DNA of 64,000 nt. It comes from DASXUX01 sp036504595. Lineage in GTDB: Bacteria > Planctomycetota > SZUA-567 > H5-PLA8. Shown here piece by piece: positions 1-6,598 of the stretch. The position numbers and the translations under genes were made by a program. How positions within the stretch are numbered: the stretch's first letter is position 1; each line of letters opens with the position of its first letter. The stretch covers positions 124,001 to 188,000 of the forward strand of contig DASXUX010000020.1 in the NCBI GenBank assembly GCA_036504595.1. Direction: 5' to 3'. The notes under the pieces were generated by a model. It was not told the DNA's origin and did no database searches. It saw nothing but the letters and a program-made list of their open reading frames with translations.

Positions 1-1
1 T

Positions 2-628
2 TACATGATGGCTGCCGAGGCCCACCGGCGCAGCCTGGACCTGGCCAAACGCAAAGCCTTCGTCTGCGACGGACTGCCCTACAACTGGACGATCTATGAA
101 ACTCATTTTCGAGCTTGGGGCTTCACCCCCATTCTCGATTTTCTGCATCTGGTTGTCTATCTGTACGCGGCCGCGCATGCACTGCATCAACACCAGAACT
201 GGCGAGCTTGGCCCTGTTACGAACGCTGGCTGCGCTGGGCATGGTCAGGCAACCGAGAGGCGCTTCTGGCGGCACTGCAAGCAGCCAGTGCCACCGTGGG
301 CTTGCCGCCCAAGAACGCTGCGGAGCAAGACCACCGCCTGATTATCGCTCGCGCGTTGGACTACGTGACTAACAACTACGATCGCATCGACTATCCGCGC
401 TATCGCAAGCTGGGGCTGCCCTGTAGCAGCGCGCCCGTCGAATCCACGGTCAAGCAGTTTAGTCGTCGCCTGAAAGGAACAGAAAAGTTCTGGCTGGAGG
501 GTGGCGCTGAGGCCGTCGCGCAAGTCCGGGCCGCATGCATAAGCCAAGATGGCCGCGCCGCAGCTCTCTGGCAACTCCCCCAACCCTACCGCGCTTACGG
601 TCTCAACTGGGCACGCATCGCCGCGTAA
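2..628 (+). CDS. Transposase, C-terminal fragment (ISKra4-like; 5' end outside window)
   Basis: The frame is already open at the left edge and ends with TAA at 626-628, so this is the 3' part of a longer gene of at least 208 residues. The segment SAPVESTVKQFSRRLKG followed by a TEKFW stretch, near residue 150, resembles the C-terminal conserved region of ISKra4-like/DDE transposases, in which an essential Glu precedes a run of basic residues. That family assignment is from pattern memory and is not certain. No terminal inverted repeat could be identified downstream in 629-698 without the left end of the element. Its neighbour, the prenyltransferase-repeat gene, runs convergently and is unrelated. 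It marks the edge of an insertion next to the large MoxR operon. Confidence 0.6.
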   Translation, partial: YMMAAEAHRRSLDLAKRKAFVCDGLPYNWTIYETHFRAWGFTPILDFLHLVVYLYAAAHALHQHQNWRAWPCYERWLRWAWSGNREALLAALQAASATVGLPPKNAAEQDHRLIIARALDYVTNNYDRIDYPRYRKLGLPCSSAPVESTVKQFSRRLKGTEKFWLEGGAEAVAQVRAACISQDGRAAALWQLPQPYRAYGLNWARIAA

Positions 629-698
629 CCACAACATCCAGCGACGTGCACCCAGGTGCCTGGTGTCTTGTGCCTGGTGGGCTGGTTTCACCCCCGTC

Positions 699-1748
699 TT
701 AGCGTTGATAGATCGGCAGAAACCGATATGGCACGCCTAGTATCAAGATCGCAAACGCCGTGTCCGCTGCCGGCGCGTGGCTTTCACCTCGGCCCCCGGC
801 CAGGAAGCTGCCGTCGGAATCCTGCCGGGCCAGGAGCGCGTCCCGAATCTTGGGATACCAGCTCTGATAATGCTCGTCGCCCGCCTGGTACATGACCTGC
901 ATCGAATAATAATGCGCATAAAAGTAATGCTCGGCCTGCTCGAACTTCTTCACATTCTGGGAAAGCAGATAGTTCAGGCCCTGTTGAGCCTCCGGGCAGT
1001 CGCGCTGTCCGCACATGTACAGACTCAGCACCCCCGCCGCCGTCCGAGCGAAGCCCGCGCCCTGCCCCGGCTTGGCCTGATACATGAAGCCGCCGTTCTT
1101 CACCGCGCAGGATTTCACGTACTTGATTGCGTTCTGAATCGTCTCCTCCGGGACCGCGATGCCGGCCTCCTGCGCCGAAGCCAGCGCGACGGCCTGCATC
1201 ACGGTCGCGGAAACGTCCGCATCCTTGCCGTCCGGCTGATAGCGCCAGCCGCCCTCCGGATTCTGCGCCTTCACGATCACGTGGACGGCCTTCTTTAATG
1301 TCTCGCGAATTTCGTCTTTCCGGCTCGACATGCCCCACGCTTCCGAAAGCGCCAGCGTCGCCAAGCCGTGCTCGTACATGCTGGAGCCTAAAAAGCCGGA
1401 CGTGCGGCGAGGCGAAAGCAGATAATTGAGCGCGCGCTTGAGTGGATCACCAAACGGCGGCTTTTCAGGAAAACTGCCTTGAACCATAAACGCCATGAGC
1501 GCCAGCGAGGTACTCGCGACCGGAAACCGCTCCCCAATGCTTCCATCCGGCCGCTGCTGGTCCAGCAGCCACTTCAACCCCTTGTTGATTGCCGCCTCGG
1601 TCTCCGGACTAAGCTGCGCCACATCCACGCGCTCAGCGGCAGTCAATTCAAAACTCAAAACGCAAAACGCAACACTAAGGACGGTTAGCAGCCGCTGTTT
1701 CGCCTGTTGAGTCTTTCTTTCTGAGTCGCTTTTCGATTTCACGCGCAA
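699..1748 (-). CDS. Secreted prenyltransferase/squalene oxidase repeat protein
   Basis: The protein has 349 residues. Repeats with the alpha/alpha-barrel signature of the terpene cyclase/prenyltransferase family (AINKGLKWLLDQQRPDGS, AQNPEGGWRYQPDG, LLARQDSDGSFLAGG) cover residues 50 to 330. A GKDADVSATV segment sits where the cyclases have their acidic motif, but no full DxDD is present, so catalysis is not implied. Members of this kind in Planctomycetota are mostly uncharacterised exported proteins. The start is a TTG at 1748 or an in-frame GTG at 1742, neither with a strong ribosome binding site. The N-terminus is a signal peptide whose hydrophobic core (LLTVLSVAFCVLSFELTAA) is partly encoded by a short tandem array near 1645-1675. 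It is the last gene of the operon that begins with MoxR. Confidence 0.85.
   Translation of the reverse strand: MRVKSKSDSERKTQQAKQRLLTVLSVAFCVLSFELTAAERVDVAQLSPETEAAINKGLKWLLDQQRPDGSIGERFPVASTSLALMAFMVQGSFPEKPPFGDPLKRALNYLLSPRRTSGFLGSSMYEHGLATLALSEAWGMSSRKDEIRETLKKAVHVIVKAQNPEGGWRYQPDGKDADVSATVMQAVALASAQEAGIAVPEETIQNAIKYVKSCAVKNGGFMYQAKPGQGAGFARTAAGVLSLYMCGQRDCPEAQQGLNYLLSQNVKKFEQAEHYFYAHYYSMQVMYQAGDEHYQSWYPKIRDALLARQDSDGSFLAGGRGESHAPAADTAFAILILGVPYRFLPIYQR
1645..1676. repeat. Short tandem array inside the prenyltransferase gene (aaaacgcaaaacgcaaca type)
   Basis: Units of roughly 8 bp (caaaactc, aaaacgc, aaaacgc) repeat inside the coding region and encode part of the signal-peptide hydrophobic core on the minus strand. 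It looks like the intergenic arrays seen elsewhere in the window. Confidence 0.6.
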
Positions 1749-1756
1749 GCACCGCT

Positions 1757-1846
1757 AACCAGACTACCAGACTACCAGACTACCAGACCACCAGACCACC
1801 AGACACCAGACGACCACTCCACCACTCACCACTCACCACTCACCAA
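1757..1846. repeat. Two adjacent short tandem arrays between genes
   Basis: A 9-10 bp unit (agactacc, drifting to agaccacc) repeats about six times from 1759 to 1812. It is followed at once by an 8 bp unit (accactca / ccactcac) repeated about four times to 1846. These arrays fill the whole gap between the prenyltransferase-repeat gene and the Gln-rich gene. No terminator-like stem was seen. Confidence 0.8.
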
Positions 1847-1847
1847 T

Positions 1848-4589
1848 TCACTTCTTTATCTTCGAAATCGCCTCAAAGTAATCGCCCAGCACATCCCGAT
1901 ATTCCAGCGGCAACTGATTCAAGTACTTCTGGTTGATTTCGCTGCGGCCTCGGTTGCCCGTGCTGTTGGCTATGCCACCCTTGCCGTCTTTGTTGCCGCT
2001 CGCAACGGCATCGCTGCCTGGACTGGTGTTGCCCTTTCCGTTTCCGCTGCCCTGTCCGGGAGAACTCTGACCCTGTTGTCCCTGTCCCTGTTGCCCCTGT
2101 CCGGATGCCTGCGCTTGCCCTTGTCCCTGTTGACCCGACTGCTGCCCTTGTCCTTGCCCCTGAGCTTGCTGTCCTTGCCCTTGTCCCTGCTGCTGAGACT
2201 GTCCTTGACCCTGCCCCTGGGCTTGTTGGCCCTGACCTTGGCCTTGCTCAGGTTGCTGACCCTGTCCCTGCCCCTGTCCTTGTTGAGCTTGCCCTTGCCC
2301 CGGTTGCTGGCCTTGAGCCTGCTGTTGGCCTTGCCCCTGGCCTTGCTCCTGCCCCGCCTGGCCTTGGCCGGGCTGTGATGCATCCGCCGCGTGTGCCGCA
2401 TCGCCGGCCGCTTTGTTGGCCGCGTCTTGCGCCTGCGCTTGAGCCTGCTGCAGCGCGGCCTTGGCCTGATCTTCCGCTCCCGCCGCTTGCTGTGGCTTTC
2501 CGGCATCAAGTGCGCCGGCCGCCTGCTGCATCGCCTGCGCCGCGTTATCGAGCGCGTTCTTCAGTTCGCCCTGGCCCTGGTCTTGAGCTTGCGCGGACGC
2601 CGCTTGAGCCTGCCCTTTCAATTCGTTCTGCGCGTCCGCCAAGGCCTGCTGCGCGCCTTGCTGCTGCTGCCCCGCGGCCTGCTGCTGATTCTGTTGTTGT
2701 CCGTTTTGTTGATTCTGCTGCGGCTGATTCTGTTGAGCGCCCGCGTTCGGTTGCTGCGGCTGATTCTGCTGCGCTGCGCTGGGCTGCTGAGCACCTTGTT
2801 GTTGATTTGGCTGGGGCTGGCCTTGCTGGTTGTCGGCCTGCTGCTGCGTCTGTTGGCGCACGACGTCTTGCTGCTGAGCGATCTGGCCAATCTGCGAAGC
2901 TAGTTCCTTCAGCGCCGCCGCTTGATCGAGCTTTTCCTTAGCGCCCTGAAGCTTGTCCGCCGCCTGATTGGCCTTTTGCTGAGCCTGCTCAAGCGCCGCG
3001 ATCGCTTTCTGCTGATCCGCGTTCGCCTGTTGAGCGTCGCCTTTCACCAGATCGCCGGTCGCGGCCGACATCGCCTCAGCAGCCTTCTGAACATCCGACT
3101 TGATCTGCGCGTCGTCCGCCTTGCCCTTCACCGCCTGCGCATCTTTGGATAACGCATTCTCGGCGTTGACTTGCTTCTGCGCGCTCGCCGCGTCCGTGGT
3201 CGCCTGTTTCACATTCTTTTGCCGCTCGGCCAACGACTCGATGCTGCGCGCCAGATCGCGCGCGTCGGCCGCTTGCTTGTCGAGCTGTCCGGCAAGCTGT
3301 TCGTTCTTCTTCTCGGCCGCCGCGGCTTTGTCCACTTGCTGCATGGCCTGCTTCAGCAAGTCCTCTGTCTTCCGTTGAGCCCCCACGCCCGCCGGCGTGG
3401 CCGCTTTCTGAATGAACAACTCCGCCTGCTTCGAACTCTCCGCCGCGCCTTGCACGGGCTCCTTTATGGAGGAAGCCGCCGCTCCAACCGCCGCGTCGAT
3501 CATGCTCAGCGCCTGCCCCAGCGCGCCGGTGATCACGCCTTGCTTGAGTCCATAGCTTTCCGCGACTTTCGCAATCGTGGCCGTCTTGTCCCGTTCGTAC
3601 TCGCTGCGCAGAGAGGTCTGGTTCTTCAAAATCTCGAGCAGCACGTCGCGAAGACTGCGCAGGCCTTCGGACGCGCTCGCCTTCGCCAAGTCGCTGCCCA
3701 GCACGCGCAGCATTTCACGCAACGAGGCCAGCGCCACTTCCTGGCTGCGCACCGCTAAAGGCACATCTCTCAATCGCAGCGCGCGCGTCGCTGCATCGAT
3801 CGTCTCCGGCACTTTTTGTGCAAGAAAAACCTGCGTCGCTTGCTCCAGGCTGGCTTTCACCAGCGGCGGATGATCTTCGCCGCGCTGCTGGTCCAGCGCC
3901 GCCTTCATCTGCTGCACTTGGCCGCCCAGATCGCTCTGCCGCCCGGTCAGCTTTTCCGTCGGCCCGCCCGTGGGAATCGCACCGCCTCCTCTAAGAGGGT
4001 TCGGCGCCGCCAGCGGCGTCTGCGGCGGCAGCGCGCGCGTGTCGTTCATGATGGAATCCTGCGTGGCGATTGCGGCCTTCAACGTCCGGACCAACTCCGT
4101 GATCGCGGCGCGGTTGGTGCTCGACCGCACCAGCGTTTTCATCACACCCAGCGCCGCACTGATGTTCTTCTGCGCCTCGTCCACGTGCGGCAGCGCTTTG
4201 TCGAGTTTTTGCCACGCCTGCTTAAGCTGCGCCGCCGCCGCCGCGATGTTTTCCGTATTTATGCGCTTGAGCTGCTGCAGCGTCTTGTTGACTTCCTGAA
4301 GCTGTTCGTTATCGACCTGATTGGCTTGCAGAGCCTGCTGTATTTCCGTCAGCCGCTTGACGACGGACGCCGCCTGCTCCTGGATCGCAAGCTGGCTCTG
4401 TTCATACTGGCGAATCTCCGTCGCGCGCTCGGTGAGATCGCCGTCACTTGGTTGCCCAGCGTGCGCAGTGCAGAATACGCTTAATGCGAAAATCATGCAG
4501 ACGGGGAGACGGGGAGAAGGGGAGACGGGGAGAAACAGTGGGCGCGAAGACATGCCTGTGCCTGCGAGCTTTTCGTGCGAAACACCCAC
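1848..4589 (-). CDS. Exported Gln/Gly-rich coiled-coil protein of the MoxR/DUF4175 operon
   Basis: The protein has 913 residues. The GTG start at 4589 is chosen because GGGGGAGG lies seven bases upstream. Starts at 4553 or 4496 (just before MIFALSVFCTAHAG) have no ribosome binding site but would give a cleaner signal peptide. Residues 50 to 600 are Ala/Gln/Lys-rich heptad-like helices, predicted coiled coil. Residues about 590 to 870 are extremely Gln-rich, ending in a long GQGQGQ/QQ tract encoded at about 2040-2370. The C-terminus (LPLEYRDVLGDYFEAISK) is an ordinary folded-looking segment of the type found at the end of DUF4175-operon partners in Planctomycetota. It follows the DUF4175-like gene and probably works with it at the cell envelope. 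Function is not known. Confidence 0.8.
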   Translation of the reverse strand: MGVSHEKLAGTGMSSRPLFLPVSPSPRLPVCMIFALSVFCTAHAGQPSDGDLTERATEIRQYEQSQLAIQEQAASVVKRLTEIQQALQANQVDNEQLQEVNKTLQQLKRINTENIAAAAAQLKQAWQKLDKALPHVDEAQKNISAALGVMKTLVRSSTNRAAITELVRTLKAAIATQDSIMNDTRALPPQTPLAAPNPLRGGGAIPTGGPTEKLTGRQSDLGGQVQQMKAALDQQRGEDHPPLVKASLEQATQVFLAQKVPETIDAATRALRLRDVPLAVRSQEVALASLREMLRVLGSDLAKASASEGLRSLRDVLLEILKNQTSLRSEYERDKTATIAKVAESYGLKQGVITGALGQALSMIDAAVGAAASSIKEPVQGAAESSKQAELFIQKAATPAGVGAQRKTEDLLKQAMQQVDKAAAAEKKNEQLAGQLDKQAADARDLARSIESLAERQKNVKQATTDAASAQKQVNAENALSKDAQAVKGKADDAQIKSDVQKAAEAMSAATGDLVKGDAQQANADQQKAIAALEQAQQKANQAADKLQGAKEKLDQAAALKELASQIGQIAQQQDVVRQQTQQQADNQQGQPQPNQQQGAQQPSAAQQNQPQQPNAGAQQNQPQQNQQNGQQQNQQQAAGQQQQGAQQALADAQNELKGQAQAASAQAQDQGQGELKNALDNAAQAMQQAAGALDAGKPQQAAGAEDQAKAALQQAQAQAQDAANKAAGDAAHAADASQPGQGQAGQEQGQGQGQQQAQGQQPGQGQAQQGQGQGQGQQPEQGQGQGQQAQGQGQGQSQQQGQGQGQQAQGQGQGQQSGQQGQGQAQASGQGQQGQGQQGQSSPGQGSGNGKGNTSPGSDAVASGNKDGKGGIANSTGNRGRSEINQKYLNQLPLEYRDVLGDYFEAISKIKK
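2040..2375. repeat. Gln/Gly-encoding low-complexity tract
   Basis: Near-tandem 6 bp units (ccttgt, ccctgt, cttgcc on the plus strand) encode alternating Gln and Gly over about 110 codons of the 913-residue protein. Such tracts are prone to slippage, so length is likely to vary between strains. Confidence 0.8.
4500..4534. repeat. gacggggaga tandem array inside the start region of the Gln-rich gene
   Basis: Four units of about 9 bp (gacgggga / gaagggga) encode SPSPRLPV in the predicted N-terminus. The same unit type recurs at 32278-32317 and 30990-31022, also inside coding sequence. Confidence 0.75.
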
Positions 4590-4682
4590 GGCCTATCCTC
4601 CCCCGGGTCTGGCCTATTATAAGACGTACACTGCGCGTTCAAGGCTGCACAGCAATCCACCAATTTCAGGCTTCCGCTCCTG

Positions 4683-4726
4683 TGCCCTGAACCCTGGACC
4701 CTGAACCCCGAACCCCGAACCCTTCT
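4683..4726. repeat. ccctgaaccc tandem array
   Basis: Five units of 7-8 bp (ccctgaa, ccctgga, ccccgaa) lie between two operon genes. The same unit type occurs at 11746-11782, 11864-11890, 29049-29093, 32343-32385 and 59088-59127. Confidence 0.8.
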
Positions 4727-4742
4727 TTCTGGACTCTACAGA

Positions 4743-6410
4743 CTACTTTCCGAGTTTCTGCCTCAACTCCTTCAGCCCCTTCGAATCGCTTTCCTCGCTC
4801 TTCATCATCATTTCCAGCTCGGCATTCAGCCGCTCGCGTTCGGCGCGCACGAATTCCAAGTAATCCTCGGGGCTCATGATCGTGACGGTCTGCGCCTGCG
4901 AACGCGCCCAGTGTGGGCCTTTCGATCCCGGATAGTTGTCGCTGACTTCGATGCAATAACTGAGCACGTCGCCGACCGACAGGTTGGGTATGCCGTCCTT
5001 CATGCGCCAGAGCGTCTGGCCTTCGGCCGGATTGGCGGACAGCGCGCCCAAATCGCGGCGCTGTTCCTTGCCGTCGGATTTCCAGAAAACCAGCCGCGCC
5101 TGCACCAGGCCGTAGTCGTCGCTGGCCTTGTAGCGGATCGGGACTTTCCAGTTTACGGTCGCCTTCTCATCGGCCTCAGGCTGCAAAATGTCCACCTTCG
5201 GCGATTCGTCCGGCTTGATCTCGATCGAATACTCCAGATCGTCAATGAAATCGAACGCGTAGCCCTTCGGCGTCCAGCCGAAACGGTAAGCGGCCCCGAC
5301 GCTTTTGTCAGCTCCGACACTCCTGTCCGAAATGGGAAGCGTCGCCACCGTCCACTTTACGATCGCGCTGACGCCATCGGGAGCAAGCTGCACGGCTGGC
5401 GGAGTGCGGCGCGAATCGGCAATCACACGCAGACGCGCGAGCGGCGTGTCGAAGACCAGTCGCCATTGGATCTGCGTGCCTTCGAGCACGTTCAGGTTCA
5501 GCGTCTTGTCCTGCGTCTCGGGCCCGCGGCCAGTGTACGGCGGCGGTGTGCACGTGACAGCAAACTCCTTGACGCTCGGTTTGGCGACGACCTGGACCGT
5601 GAAGGGATCACTGCTCGAATCGCCCAGCACGAACGCGTACGAGAAGGTCTTGCGCGCCGATTCCACCCGATAATGGAAGTTGCCGCGGTCTTCGCGCACC
5701 AGCGTGATCTCGTCCCCGCGTTCTTCGCCCGAAAAGTGAATCTGCAATGTCCCTTCGCCCGGCACCATCCCCGACGCTCGGAAGCGCAGATCGAGGCTCG
5801 CGCCCTGCGGCACGATCGCGTCGGTTTCGAGCACCTCGATATGCGTGCGCGTCGGGTACTTCGCGCGCGGATCCTTCAGCCGCAACAGCGCCGCGCGCGC
5901 GAAATCCATTCGGGCCAGTCCACTGAACAGGAAGACGCACGCCGCCGCTGCCGCAGCCAGATACAGCCACTTCAGGCAGGAGAAATCGACGACCGTTTCG
6001 AAATCGAGCGGCAATGCCGCCTGCGTGGCTTCCTCGCGCAGAGCCTCCACCATTCGGGGCGAAGCGGAATCCCCCGCCATGTTCGGCTGAAGTTGCACGT
6101 ACGAGATCAGCCGGCTGAGCAACTCCGGATGATGGCGCTCGACCTGAAGCGCCACGCGCACTGGATCGAAGCGCCGCAAGTGCCGCCACCACTGCCGCCA
6201 CAGCGTTGCGATCCCGCCGAGCCCGACGAGGCTGAGCATCGCGATGCGTCCCGGCCACGGCAGGCTGAGCATCCAATCCAGCAGCACGTAAACCGGCAGC
6301 CCCAGCAGCAGGCAGACGCCAAGTGCGCAAAAACCCCGCACGTGCGCCAGCGACCGCTCCCGCGCCCACGCGCCGCGCAACTTCAGATCGATTGGGCCAC
6401 GCTCAGACAT
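4743..6410 (-). CDS. DUF4175-like membrane protein
   Basis: The protein has 555 residues. Two membrane helices (about 25-47 and 54-70) and a third near 150-170 are followed by a long beta-rich extracytoplasmic part and a Glu/Lys-rich helical C-terminus. The arrangement and the segment DPVRVALQVERHHPELLSRL are typical of DUF4175-type proteins encoded beside MoxR and vWA genes in PVC bacteria. The family function is unknown; a role in envelope assembly or sensing is an inference from the operon. The ATG at 6410 has an AGG nearby. The ORF ends 153 bp before the Gln-rich gene, and that gap holds the ccctgaaccc array. Confidence 0.75.
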   Translation of the reverse strand: MSERGPIDLKLRGAWARERSLAHVRGFCALGVCLLLGLPVYVLLDWMLSLPWPGRIAMLSLVGLGGIATLWRQWWRHLRRFDPVRVALQVERHHPELLSRLISYVQLQPNMAGDSASPRMVEALREEATQAALPLDFETVVDFSCLKWLYLAAAAAACVFLFSGLARMDFARAALLRLKDPRAKYPTRTHIEVLETDAIVPQGASLDLRFRASGMVPGEGTLQIHFSGEERGDEITLVREDRGNFHYRVESARKTFSYAFVLGDSSSDPFTVQVVAKPSVKEFAVTCTPPPYTGRGPETQDKTLNLNVLEGTQIQWRLVFDTPLARLRVIADSRRTPPAVQLAPDGVSAIVKWTVATLPISDRSVGADKSVGAAYRFGWTPKGYAFDFIDDLEYSIEIKPDESPKVDILQPEADEKATVNWKVPIRYKASDDYGLVQARLVFWKSDGKEQRRDLGALSANPAEGQTLWRMKDGIPNLSVGDVLSYCIEVSDNYPGSKGPHWARSQAQTVTIMSPEDYLEFVRAERERLNAELEMMMKSEESDSKGLKELRQKLGK

Positions 6411-6430
6411 TTTCGCCTACTCGCAACGAT

Positions 6431-6462
6431 GCTCTTGGCTCTTAGCTCTTGGCTCTTGGCTC
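6431..6462. repeat. gctcttggct tandem array
   Basis: Four copies of gctcttgg/gctcttag. The same unit recurs at 9410-9434, where it is translated as the C-terminus of the upstream vWA gene. Confidence 0.8.
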
Positions 6463-6554
6463 GCAAGCGGATTCGGGATCGTAAAGTCCAAATGACATCC
6501 GTTCACCCTTGCGCCTCAGCACCCAGCACTCATTAGTCAGCACTAGCTTCTCCG

Positions 6555-6589
6555 CACGGGCAGCCAACGGCTAACAGAGGCTGCCCGTG
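6555..6589. repeat. 35-bp hairpin element, copy 1 (CACGGGCAGCC...GGCTGCCCGTG)
   Basis: The 11-bp arms are perfect and separated by 13 bp containing GGCTAACAGA. A near-identical element with the same loop length is at 61239-61273, inside a regulator gene. A shorter relative is at 63849-63878. Confidence 0.85.
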
Positions 6590-6598
6590 GCACAACTG

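Larger units (their letters stand above)
6411..6598. other. Gene-free gap inside the operon containing an array and a hairpin
   Basis: This 188 bp gap holds a gctcttgg tandem array (6431-6462) and the 35 bp hairpin element at 6555-6589. No promoter was recognisable on the minus strand. Confidence 0.6.

Noticed and set aside
1757..1846. CRISPR-like array
   Set aside because: The units are 8-10 bp with no spacers and no cas genes nearby. These are simple tandem arrays.
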